A DNA stretch of 6,094 bases from an uncultured Collinsella sp. (GCA_902494685.1 CABUUE010000094.1:1-6094), one strand, 5' to 3'; numbered from the stretch's first letter, positions 1 to 5,254 are shown. The notes: generated by a model from the letters alone, not told the origin. Numbers and translations are program-made.

Positions 1-366
1 GACAACTACGGCCGCCTGGTCCAGATCTGCCAGGAAGCGGGCGCCGCACAGGGCTTCGACGAGGTCGAGGTCTTCCAGTCTAACCACGAGGGCAGCATCG
101 TCGACAAGATCCAGGAGGCCTACGGCAAGGTCGACGGCATCGTCATCAACCCGGCCGCCTACACGCATACGAGCGTGGCCATCCTGGACGCGCTCAAAGC
201 CGTCGCCATCCCTGCCGTCGAGGTTCACATCAGTGCCGTCGAGACGCGCGAGGACTTCCGCCAGGTGAGCTACGCCCGCCTAGCCTGCTTCGCCACCATC
301 ACCGGCGAGGGCCTGCAGGGATATGCCCACGCACTGGAGCTGCTGAGGGAGCGTCTCGAAGAGTAG
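1..366 (+). CDS. aroQ: 3-dehydroquinate dehydratase, type II (5'-partial)
   Basis: This is the C-terminal 121 codons of a type II dehydroquinase, which dehydrates 3-dehydroquinate to 3-dehydroshikimate in the cytoplasm (shikimate pathway, aromatic amino acid synthesis). The frame is open from base 1 to the TAG at 364-366. Family motifs appear in order, counted from the first visible residue: QSNHEG (26-31), NPAAYTHTSVA (50-60, substrate-binding Asn and Ser/Thr), EVHIS (74-78, containing the catalytic His), the RE..FR stretch (83-87) and GEGLQGY (102-108). Family members are about 145-150 residues long, so roughly 25-30 N-terminal residues, including the GPNLNLLG-type segment and catalytic Tyr, lie left of the window. 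An ATG at 175 is internal and not a start. A hairpin terminator follows about 50 bases downstream, so this is probably the last gene of its transcript. The family call is very secure. Confidence 0.95.
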   Translation, partial: DNYGRLVQICQEAGAAQGFDEVEVFQSNHEGSIVDKIQEAYGKVDGIVINPAAYTHTSVAILDALKAVAIPAVEVHISAVETREDFRQVSYARLACFATITGEGLQGYAHALELLRERLEE

Positions 367-414
367 CCTAGCGATCAAATCCATCAGCGCCGATTCACAC
401 GCCAATAAAACCAA

Positions 415-450
415 TGCCGGCAGTAGCACCTCGCTGCTGCCGGCAATTTA
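415..450 (+). terminator. Intrinsic terminator after aroQ
   Basis: A 13-bp stem pairs 415-427 (TGCCGGCAGTAGC) with 433-445 (GCTGCTGCCGGCA). It contains one G-U pair and a 5-base loop (ACCTC), and is followed by the short U-rich run ATTTATTA. The T-tract is imperfect, so termination may be partial. On the opposite strand the hairpin is followed by TTGGTTTTATT, so it could also work in reverse. The right arm coincides with the expected -35 region of the next promoter. Confidence 0.7.
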
Positions 451-465
451 TTACTGGCATATAAT
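437..465 (+). promoter_or_regulatory. Putative sigma-70-type promoter of the DUF4869/ATPase operon
   Basis: A perfect TATAAT -10 hexamer lies at 460-465, about 31 bases before the ATG at 497. With a 17-base spacer the -35 hexamer would be 437-442 (CTGCCG), which matches TTGACA at only three positions. The expected transcription start is near 472, giving a leader of about 25 bases that carries the GGAG ribosome binding site at 487-490. The weak -35 sits in the right arm of the upstream terminator hairpin. The call rests mainly on the -10 box and its position. Confidence 0.6.
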
Positions 466-496
466 CGTTGCAGTCACACAACGTCTGGAGACCCAC

Positions 497-946
497 ATGC
501 TGAGCATTCACCTGGGGGATTACCCCGGTTCCATCTACGATACCGAGACCTATTTTAGGAACTCGTACCTGGATTCCTGGTTCGAGGACCCTCTGGCAGC
601 GCAGATGATTAAAGGTGTTGACGGTTCAGAACTCATCGGCCCCCACAACATCATCAGCAAACAGCTCGGTTCGATTACGCCCCTCGAGCTTTCCGGCGGC
701 GTTAAGACGCTTCTGCTGGTGCACAATCTCCCAAACATGGTGTTCAATGCATCCACTTGCGGAGATAACTGCGCCCGGTGGCTGCTAAAAATTGGCAAAG
801 AGCAGGATGTGCTGGTAACCCTTTACCACATCATGAAGTTCCCCTGGAAGCGTTTTGAGATTCGCATCAATAACGATGGCCGCATCGTCAGAAACATGCA
901 GGAGTTTGTCGGCGCCACGAATGACTTTTTGGATGTTGATGAGTAA
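497..946 (+). CDS. DUF4869-type protein of unknown function
   Basis: This 149-residue protein has no signal peptide and no membrane segment, so it is probably cytoplasmic. From memory of the family, its pattern matches DUF4869: an N-terminal I-x-x-G-D then a YF.NSYLDSWF stretch (19-29), VDGSELIGPH (41-50), LSGGVKTLLL (65-74) and the NASTCGDNCA block (84-93) with Cys88, Asp90, Asn91 and Cys92. The length is about that of the whole family, so the gene looks intact. The ATG at 497 is preceded by GGAG at 487-490 with a 6-base gap, which supports this start. The TAA stop (944-946) shares its last A with the ATG of the downstream ATPase gene, implying co-translation and a common function. No biochemical role is known to me and I assign none. 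Base composition is lower in GC than in rmlD, which fits an accessory gene. Confidence 0.8.
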   Translation: MLSIHLGDYPGSIYDTETYFRNSYLDSWFEDPLAAQMIKGVDGSELIGPHNIISKQLGSITPLELSGGVKTLLLVHNLPNMVFNASTCGDNCARWLLKIGKEQDVLVTLYHIMKFPWKRFEIRINNDGRIVRNMQEFVGATNDFLDVDE

Positions 947-1947
947 TGAAGGGAACGCATACCGTTGTCGTAGAGCGTGCAAAGGTCAAATACACACTCA
1001 CGTTTAAGCGCAATATTTCCTTTATACGCGGCAACAGCGGCACGGGCAAAACGACGCTCATCTCGATGATTCGCGACTACAACGACCGAGGACCGGAAAG
1101 CGGCGTTGCACTCAGCTGCGACGTACCTTGCGAAACGCTTTCCAGCAGACGCTGGGAGCGCGAGCTGTCGATCATCGAAGATTCAATCGTCTTTCTAGAT
1201 GAGGGCAACGAGTTTATCTACTCAAAGGACTTCGCCAAAGCCGTAAACGGCTCGTCCAACTATTTTGTTCTGATATCTCGTCGTGATGCCAACGAGCTCC
1301 CCTACAGCGTTGATGAAATCCTAAAGCTAGTCAACACGACGAGTAAAACAATCAATGGCCGCAAGAGCGACAGGCGCTTCTACTCGGTAACCAAGCCGCT
1401 ATATGACCACACGGCAAGCATGCTGTATCAGGATCTAAATGTTGGATTCGAGGTACCCGACGCCGTAGTTGTCGAAGATAGCAAATCTGGCTATCAATTC
1501 TACGACGCTCTTTGCAACCGGCTCGGGATCCCCTGCTATACCGCCACCGGCGTAGCAAATCTAAAGCGGACAATTCACGAATGCCCCGAGCAAAACGTTC
1601 TTGCCATTGGAGACGGCGCAGCGTTTGGTCCCTACATCGAAAAGGTGCTCGGACAGCGCGTTTACAAGAACGTTCGCTTGTTCCTCCCGGAATCATTCGA
1701 GTGGACACTCCTGCGCTCCGGGCTCATACCCAGCAGTGACATTCCCAAGATCCTCAAGGATCCCTCAAGCTATATCGAAAGTCGCGATTATTTAAGCTGG
1801 GAACGATTCTTTACGGATGTGCTGATCAAGTACTCGGCAGACACTCGCTATGCCTACAGAAAGGCGCTGCTCAACGAGCAGTACCTAAAGCCACAGGCGA
1901 TGGATGCAGTTGCAAACGTCTTGCCCGAGTGCCTGAAGGCAGACTAG
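946..1947 (+). CDS. P-loop ATPase with degenerate TOPRIM-like C-terminal half, partner of DUF4869 protein
   Basis: This 333-residue protein has a compact N-terminal NTPase domain. Walker A is GNSGTGKTT (29-37) on a strand-loop-helix, and a hydrophobic Walker B strand IVFLDE (81-86) ends in Asp85-Glu86. A YFVLISRRD segment (106-114) is placed like a sensor strand. No ABC LSGGQ signature is present. The C-terminal half begins with PDAVVVEDSKSGYQFYDAL (171-189), then TGVANL (201-206), VLAIGDGAAFG (218-228) and LFLPESFEWTLL (245-256), followed by a helical tail. The Glu...Gly...Asp order resembles TOPRIM/DUF4435 domains of OLD-like ATPases, but the second Asp of the usual DxD is Ala225, so catalysis is doubtful. 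From memory, homologues are often misannotated as 'translation initiation factor 2'; nothing here supports that. The ATG overlaps the upstream stop (TAATG) and lacks a clear ribosome binding site, so translation is probably coupled. A terminator follows. Confidence 0.8.
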   Translation: MKGTHTVVVERAKVKYTLTFKRNISFIRGNSGTGKTTLISMIRDYNDRGPESGVALSCDVPCETLSSRRWERELSIIEDSIVFLDEGNEFIYSKDFAKAVNGSSNYFVLISRRDANELPYSVDEILKLVNTTSKTINGRKSDRRFYSVTKPLYDHTASMLYQDLNVGFEVPDAVVVEDSKSGYQFYDALCNRLGIPCYTATGVANLKRTIHECPEQNVLAIGDGAAFGPYIEKVLGQRVYKNVRLFLPESFEWTLLRSGLIPSSDIPKILKDPSSYIESRDYLSWERFFTDVLIKYSADTRYAYRKALLNEQYLKPQAMDAVANVLPECLKAD

Positions 1948-1957
1948 ACAGACTAGA
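1940..1957 (+). repeat. 9-bp tandem duplication at the ATPase stop codon
   Basis: CAGACTAGA occurs twice back to back (1940-1948 and 1949-1957). Each copy carries an in-frame TAG, so the ATPase gene has a second stop nine bases after the first. It looks like a simple slippage duplication. Confidence 0.8.
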
Positions 1958-1963
1958 TATAGT

Positions 1964-1994
1964 GGGGAGGGCCAAGTTGGTCCTCCCCGTTTTT
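1964..1994 (+). terminator. Strong intrinsic terminator of the DUF4869/ATPase operon
   Basis: GGGGAGGGCC (1964-1973) pairs with GGTCCTCCCC (1979-1988). The 10-bp stem has one G-U pair and the loop is AAGTT. A G and then TTTTT (1990-1994) follow. It starts 17 bases after the ATPase stop codon and closes the two-gene transcript. Only the plus strand has the U-run. Confidence 0.9.
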
Positions 1995-1995
1995 G

Positions 1996-2228
1996 TTACG
2001 CCTTCTTGATCACGTACGCCAACCCTATGTCGCACCCGCAGCGCACAATCGACGCAAAGAGCCATGGTACTGGCAGCGTTAAAAGCAACGGCATCGTCTG
2101 CCAAGGGATAAACCAGTCAACCGCATGAAAGGCAAAGACGGCAAGGCTTGCCTGTCCGCAGAACGCTCGCACCACCGCTTCGGCCTAAACGTATACCCGG
2201 CAAGAATAAAGAACACCGGCATGTGAAA
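1996..2228 (-). pseudogene. Decayed acyltransferase-3 family (fucose 4-O-acetylase type) membrane protein
   Basis: Read on the minus strand, two frames together give pieces of one membrane acyltransferase. From 2228 to about 2172 the frame encodes FHMPVFFILAGYTFRPKRW, which closely matches the conserved early block of acyltransferase-3 proteins (F-H-M-P-x-F-F-x-x-x-G-Y). From about 2163 down to a TAA at 1998-1996, a different frame encodes CGQASLAVFAFHAVDW and then a hydrophobic tail ending VIKKA, which resembles the last membrane helices of the same family (G-x-x-S-L...H). Intact members are about 330-350 residues; here only about 75 codons survive. The first 40 or so residues and a large middle part are missing, and the frames are out of phase. 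The upstream edge abuts the tRNA-Arg terminator. Such enzymes O-acetylate surface sugars, consistent with the glycan genes nearby. The call rests on my pattern recognition of the two fragments. No other coding sequence is seen between 1995 and 2266. Confidence 0.6.
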
Positions 2229-2256
2229 AAGCCCAGACCACCAAGCGGTCCGGGCT
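2226..2256 (-). terminator. Intrinsic terminator of tRNA-Arg
   Basis: In the minus-strand transcript AGCCCGGACC (2256-2247) pairs with GGTCTGGGCT (2239-2230) in a 10-bp stem with one G-U pair. The loop is 7 bases, and the 3' arm runs into TTTTT (2230-2226). It lies 10 bases beyond the encoded CCA of the tRNA. Confidence 0.9.
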
Positions 2257-2266
2257 TAATAAACGA

Positions 2267-2343
2267 TGGTGCTCCATGGCGGATTCGAACCGTCGACCTT
2301 GGGATTAGAAGTCCCCTGCTCTATCCAACTGAGCTAATGGAGC
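2267..2343 (-). tRNA. tRNA-Arg (anticodon TCT), CCA encoded
   Basis: The minus strand folds as a cloverleaf. The acceptor stem is GCTCCAT (2343-2337) with ATGGAGC (2277-2271), followed by discriminator A (2270) and a genomically encoded CCA (2269-2267). The D-arm is GCTC/GAGC around AGTTGGATA. The anticodon loop is CTTCTAA (2311-2305), with anticodon TCT at 2309-2307 reading AGA. The T-loop is TTCGAAT. Two stem positions are not Watson-Crick: G27-A43 at the base of the anticodon stem and A50-C64 in the T-stem. Neither is severe enough to call it a pseudogene. The mature length without CCA is 74 bases. The gene reads in the same direction as the ABC genes upstream, and its own terminator follows. 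Confidence 0.95.
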
Positions 2344-2387
2344 AAATAACCGCACGCCCAGCCAAACAATTCGGCCAAGCGCAAGTA

Positions 2388-2393
2388 ATTATA
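2388..2393 (-). promoter_or_regulatory. Putative -10 box of the tRNA-Arg promoter
   Basis: The minus strand reads TATAAT at 2393-2388, 45 bases before the tRNA 5' end. This would give a precursor leader of about 38 bases. No good -35 hexamer is visible at 16-18 bases; that region is the end of the ABC ATPase coding sequence. The tRNA may also be read through from the ABC genes, since no terminator is seen between them. Confidence 0.4.
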
Positions 2394-2395
2394 AC

Positions 2396-3163
2396 CTAGT
2401 TGAACTGCTCGCGGTACGCCTTGCAGACCTCATCGACCGGGCCGTCCATGCGAAGGTCACCCTTCTCAATCCAAACGGCACGCTGGCAGATACGCTCAAC
2501 CTGCTCCATGGAGTGCGAAACGAACAGAACCGTCACGTCACCGCTCTGGATAAAGTGCTGGATGCGGTCCTCGCACTTCTGCTGGAAAAACACGTCACCG
2601 ACGGACAGCGTCTCGTCAACGATCAGAATATCGGGCTCGGTAATCGTCGCGATTGCAAAGGCGATACGCGCCACCATGCCCGAGGAGAAGTTCTTAAGCG
2701 GCATATCGACAAAGTTCTGCAGCTCAGCGAACTCGATAATGCCGTCAAAGTTGGCGTCGATGAACTCCTTGGTATAGCCGAGCAGGGCGCCGTTCAGATA
2801 GATGTTCTCGCGGGCGGTCAGCTCGGGGTCAAAACCAGCACCAAGCTCAATCAGCGGCGCGATGTTACCGTGCACCTTAACGCTGCCCTCGCTTGGCTCA
2901 AGCACGCCAGCGATAATCTTGAGCATCGTAGACTTGCCGGAGCCATTGGTGCCGACCAGACCCACGACCTCGCCACGATGAATATCAAACGAGATATGCT
3001 TAAGCGCCCTAAACTCCTCAAAGAACAACTCATGCTTGGCAAGCTTAATGAAGTACTCCTTGAGGTTGGTCAGCGACTCGGACGCCATGTTAAAGATCAT
3101 GGTGACGTCGTCGACCTCGACAGCCAGAGGCTGCTCGCTGTAATCAACAACAGATTCAGTCAT
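2396..3163 (-). CDS. ABC transporter ATPase for surface polysaccharide / teichoic-acid-type polymer export (Wzt/TagH type)
   Basis: This 255-residue cytoplasmic ATPase drives export of a lipid-linked glycan through the adjacent permease. Visible motifs, counted from the ATG at 3163, are Walker A GTNGSGKST (71-79), the family-typical LIELGAGFDPELTARENI region (104-121) in place of a Gln-type Q-loop, the signature FSSGM (159-163), Walker B ILIVDE (179-184), D-loop SVGD (187-190) and the switch His in VSHSM (217). The sequence ends soon after the nucleotide-binding fold. It therefore lacks the C-terminal carbohydrate-recognition domain of long Wzt proteins and the extracellular part of Bacillus TagH. 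The ATG is preferred because AAGGAG (3176-3171) lies 7 bases upstream; a GTG directly before it (3166-3164) is only 4 bases from that site. The ribosome binding site overlaps the permease stop codon, so the two genes form one operon. The exported substrate cannot be read from the sequence. Confidence 0.92.
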   Translation of the reverse strand: MTESVVDYSEQPLAVEVDDVTMIFNMASESLTNLKEYFIKLAKHELFFEEFRALKHISFDIHRGEVVGLVGTNGSGKSTMLKIIAGVLEPSEGSVKVHGNIAPLIELGAGFDPELTARENIYLNGALLGYTKEFIDANFDGIIEFAELQNFVDMPLKNFSSGMVARIAFAIATITEPDILIVDETLSVGDVFFQQKCEDRIQHFIQSGDVTVLFVSHSMEQVERICQRAVWIEKGDLRMDGPVDEVCKAYREQFN

Positions 3164-3174
3164 CACAGCACTCC

Positions 3175-4020
3175 TTAGATGTAGAGGATGAACTTGCGCT
3201 CGGACTTATGGAACACGGTATAGCCAATAATAAGCGCAAGAACCGCCCAGGCAACGCACATACCAAACGTCATAAGCGAGGGCGTAGTCTGGAACAGGAA
3301 GATATCGCGCATAAACTGCAGGTAGTTGAACATGGGGTTCGCATACATCAAGATACGCACGAGATGCGGCATTTGCGCAATATAGTCAGTCGTCCAGAAG
3401 ATGGGCGTAATGTAAGTCCACGCCGTAATGACGACGCTCCACAGATGCATAACGTCGCGGAAGAAGACCGTAAGGGCAGAGAGCATCATGCCCAGGCCCA
3501 TGCAGAAGCACATAAGCAGCAGCAGGCAAACCGGCAGCAGAATAAGGTGCCAAGAAGGCATAACGCGGAACCACAGCATGACGATGGCGACGGCGACCAG
3601 CGAGAAGGCAAAGTTGACCAGCGAGAAGAGCACCTTCTGCACCGGGAAAACCCAGCGGTGCACCTTAACCTTCTTGAGCAGAGGGGCAGCGCCCACGATC
3701 GACGTCAGGGCCTGGTTAGTAGACTCAGACATGACGGCAAAGGTAATGTTACCCACGATCAAGTACAGCGGGTACATCTCGGGCGTCATTGAGCCATTGC
3801 GGCCCTGGCCAAAAATCGTCGAGAACACGATGGCCATGACGATCATCATCAGCAGCGGGTTGAGCACCGACCATGCGACGCCCAGAACGCTACGGCGATA
3901 CTTGATCTTAAAATCCTTGGTAACCAGCTGACGAAGGATAAACGCGTCCTTCTCAAATTCGTTCTTAGCAAACGTCGCAGGCAGACTGCGAGTTTCTTGT
4001 TGCTTTGTCTGATCCGACAC
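3175..4020 (-). CDS. ABC-2 type permease for surface polysaccharide export (Wzm/TagG type)
   Basis: This is the 281-residue integral membrane partner of the ATPase encoded 11 bases downstream. About six hydrophobic segments are visible, near residues 47-70, 82-100, 125-150, 158-180, 188-212 and 248-270. A charged amphipathic N-terminus (EKDAFILRQLVTKDFKIKYR) precedes the first, and the family-typical LTVFFRDV loop (183-190) falls between helices four and five, followed by TYITPIFW (202-209). Length and topology match O-antigen or teichoic acid exporter permeases. I chose the GTG at 4020-4018 because AAAGGAG (4035-4029) lies 8 bases upstream, and it gives the usual family length. An in-frame ATG at 4083 would add 21 residues, has no ribosome binding site and would overlap the likely promoter. 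The ends of the gene show no damage. Confidence 0.92.
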   Translation of the reverse strand: MSDQTKQQETRSLPATFAKNEFEKDAFILRQLVTKDFKIKYRRSVLGVAWSVLNPLLMMIVMAIVFSTIFGQGRNGSMTPEMYPLYLIVGNITFAVMSESTNQALTSIVGAAPLLKKVKVHRWVFPVQKVLFSLVNFAFSLVAVAIVMLWFRVMPSWHLILLPVCLLLLMCFCMGLGMMLSALTVFFRDVMHLWSVVITAWTYITPIFWTTDYIAQMPHLVRILMYANPMFNYLQFMRDIFLFQTTPSLMTFGMCVAWAVLALIIGYTVFHKSERKFILYI

Positions 4021-4028
4021 GGATGCAA

Positions 4029-4035
4029 CTCCTTT
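4029..4035 (-). promoter_or_regulatory. Ribosome binding site fixing the permease GTG start
   Basis: AAAGGAG on the minus strand lies 8 bases upstream of GTG 4020-4018. It is the only strong Shine-Dalgarno sequence near the 5' end of this frame, and it rules in favour of the shorter protein over the ATG at 4083. Confidence 0.85.
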
Positions 4036-4059
4036 ACTCGTAATCGTTGACAAACGAAC

Positions 4060-4065
4060 AGTATA
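4060..4065 (-). promoter_or_regulatory. Putative -10 box of the ABC exporter operon
   Basis: TATACT on the minus strand (4065-4060) lies 39 bases before the permease GTG, leaving a leader of roughly 33 bases. The -35 region expected near 4088-4083 reads ATCGTT, a weak match. The box fits well by position but is not proven. Confidence 0.45.
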
Positions 4066-4121
4066 GACCCGACGGCCATGCAAACGATTCGCGCAACAAA
4101 ACTGGAGAACTAACCCACATC

Positions 4122-4150
4122 TTAGGATGCCAGGCCCAAACGGCTATACT
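4122..4150 (+). promoter_or_regulatory. Putative promoter of the GT2 glycosyltransferase gene
   Basis: TATACT at 4145-4150 is preceded after 17 bases by TTAGGA (4122-4127), which matches three of six -35 positions. Transcription would start near 4157. The ribosome binding site AAGGAG (4169-4174) is 6 bases before the GTG at 4181. The same -10 hexamer appears on the opposite strand about 80 bases away, serving the divergent exporter operon. Confidence 0.5.
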
Positions 4151-4180
4151 TTCTAGGATTGAATGTATAAGGAGCATTAA

Positions 4181-5149
4181 GTGAATTCTGAATCCATCGC
4201 CGTCATCATCCCTTGCTACAACGAAGCGCTCACGATCGGCAAAGTCATCGATGACTTTCACCGCGAGCTTCCGCAGGCGACGGTCTATGTCTATGACAAC
4301 AACTCGTCGGACGATACCTCACGCATTGCCACCGAGCACGGCGCCACAGTCCGCTTTGAGCCCCGTCAGGGAAAGGGCAACGTGTGCCGCCAGATGTTTC
4401 GCGATATCGACGCCGATTGCTACCTGATGGTCGACGGAGACGACACCTACCCCGCCGAGGCGGCCAAGGCCCTCTGCGAGCCCATCCTTAACGGCACGGC
4501 CGACATGACCGTAGGCGATCGCCTTTCCAACGGCACCTACGCCGAGGAGAACAAGCGTGCCTTCCACGGCTTTGGCAACAATCTGGTCCGTGCCATGATC
4601 AAGTGGATCTATGGCTACAGCTTCGATGATGTCATGACCGGCTACCGTGCCATGAGCCGCCCGTTCGTTAAAACCTTCCCTGTGCTTTCCGAGGGCTTCC
4701 AGATCGAAACCGAGCTCTCGATCCACGCCGTCGACCACCGCTGGCGCATCAAGGATGTGCCCATCGAGTACCGCGACCGTCCGGAAGGTTCCGAGTCCAA
4801 GCTCAATACCGTAAGCGACGGCATTAAAGTCGTTGCGATGATTGGCACGCTGTTCAAGGACTACCGCCCTCTGAAGTTCTTCAGCCTCGTCGCGCTTCTG
4901 TTTGCGGTGATCGGCCTCGCCTTGGGCACGCCCATCGTTGTCGAGTATTTCCAGACCGGCCTCGTTCCGCGCTTCCCCACCGCCATGCTCGCCGCGTCGT
5001 TTATGTTCCTGTGCGGTCTGAGCCTTGCGACCGGCTTCATCCTCGATTCCGTGGCAAAGGTCGAAAAAAAGCAGTGGGAGGTCAACGTGTACAGCAAATA
5101 CGCCTACGATGACCAGCCCGGCAGGTCCGCCACCACGCCAAGCGAGTGA
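4181..5149 (+). CDS. Family 2 glycosyltransferase, polyprenyl-phosphate sugar synthase type, with two C-terminal membrane helices
   Basis: This 322-residue protein probably transfers a sugar from a nucleotide donor to a polyprenyl phosphate at the inner face of the membrane, or extends a lipid-linked glycan. The GT-A fold is visible as VIIPCYNEALTIG (8-20), YVYDNNSSDDT (36-46), the metal-binding LMVDGDDTY (82-90), DVMTGYRAMSR (150-160) and EGFQIETELS (171-180). The last two blocks are typical of dolichol-phosphate mannosyltransferase-like GT2 enzymes. Two hydrophobic segments (about 232-256 and 266-290) anchor the C-terminus, an arrangement seen in GtrB-like members, followed by a polar tail. 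The start is GTG at 4181 with AAGGAG 6 bases upstream. The gene diverges from the exporter pair and converges on rmlD. Donor and acceptor cannot be deduced; glucose, mannose and GlcNAc are all possible. Confidence 0.92.
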   Translation: MNSESIAVIIPCYNEALTIGKVIDDFHRELPQATVYVYDNNSSDDTSRIATEHGATVRFEPRQGKGNVCRQMFRDIDADCYLMVDGDDTYPAEAAKALCEPILNGTADMTVGDRLSNGTYAEENKRAFHGFGNNLVRAMIKWIYGYSFDDVMTGYRAMSRPFVKTFPVLSEGFQIETELSIHAVDHRWRIKDVPIEYRDRPEGSESKLNTVSDGIKVVAMIGTLFKDYRPLKFFSLVALLFAVIGLALGTPIVVEYFQTGLVPRFPTAMLAASFMFLCGLSLATGFILDSVAKVEKKQWEVNVYSKYAYDDQPGRSATTPSE

Positions 5150-5202
5150 AAGATCTTCCGCAAAATACTATTGGCACCACTGCGCAGATAGCCATCAACA
5201 AG

Positions 5203-5232
5203 AAAAGCCGCCGTTAAAGAACGGCGGCTTTT
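5203..5232. terminator. Bidirectional intrinsic terminator between GT2 gene and rmlD
   Basis: AAAAGCCGCCGTT (5203-5215) and AACGGCGGCTTTT (5220-5232) form a perfect 13-bp inverted repeat around the loop AAAG. Each strand ends in TTTT, so the hairpin can stop the plus-strand GT2 transcript and the minus-strand rmlD transcript. The rest of the 105-base gap (5150-5254) shows nothing else. Confidence 0.92.
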
Positions 5233-5254
5233 ACTCTCGAAAAGTTGATAGCGG

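Noticed and set aside
1352..1708. 118-codon minus-strand open frame inside the ATPase gene
   Set aside because: Its Arg/Cys-rich composition is typical of an antisense shadow, and it lies entirely within a gene that has motifs on the plus strand.
1871..2104. 77-codon minus-strand open frame spanning the operon terminator
   Set aside because: It runs through the ATPase 3' end and the terminator stem and matches no family. The acyltransferase remnant uses other frames of this strand.
2148..2399. Plus-strand open frame across the tRNA-Arg region
   Set aside because: It is an antisense reading of the tRNA and its terminator, which are unambiguous on the minus strand.
2270..2507. Ten-base TGCTCCATGG shared by the tRNA acceptor end (2270-2279) and the ABC ATPase gene, considered as an attachment repeat
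   Set aside because: It is too short, contains the self-complementary core CCATGG, and the second copy lies inside an intact coding sequence on the wrong side of the tRNA.
2513..3178. 221-codon plus-strand open frame over the ABC ATPase gene
   Set aside because: The minus strand carries Walker A, signature and Walker B motifs over the same bases. The plus-strand product has no recognisable pattern and no convincing ribosome binding site.
4021..4083. 21-residue N-terminal extension of the permease from the ATG at 4083
   Set aside because: There is no ribosome binding site before that ATG, and the region holds the likely -10 box. The GTG at 4020 has AAAGGAG at ideal spacing.
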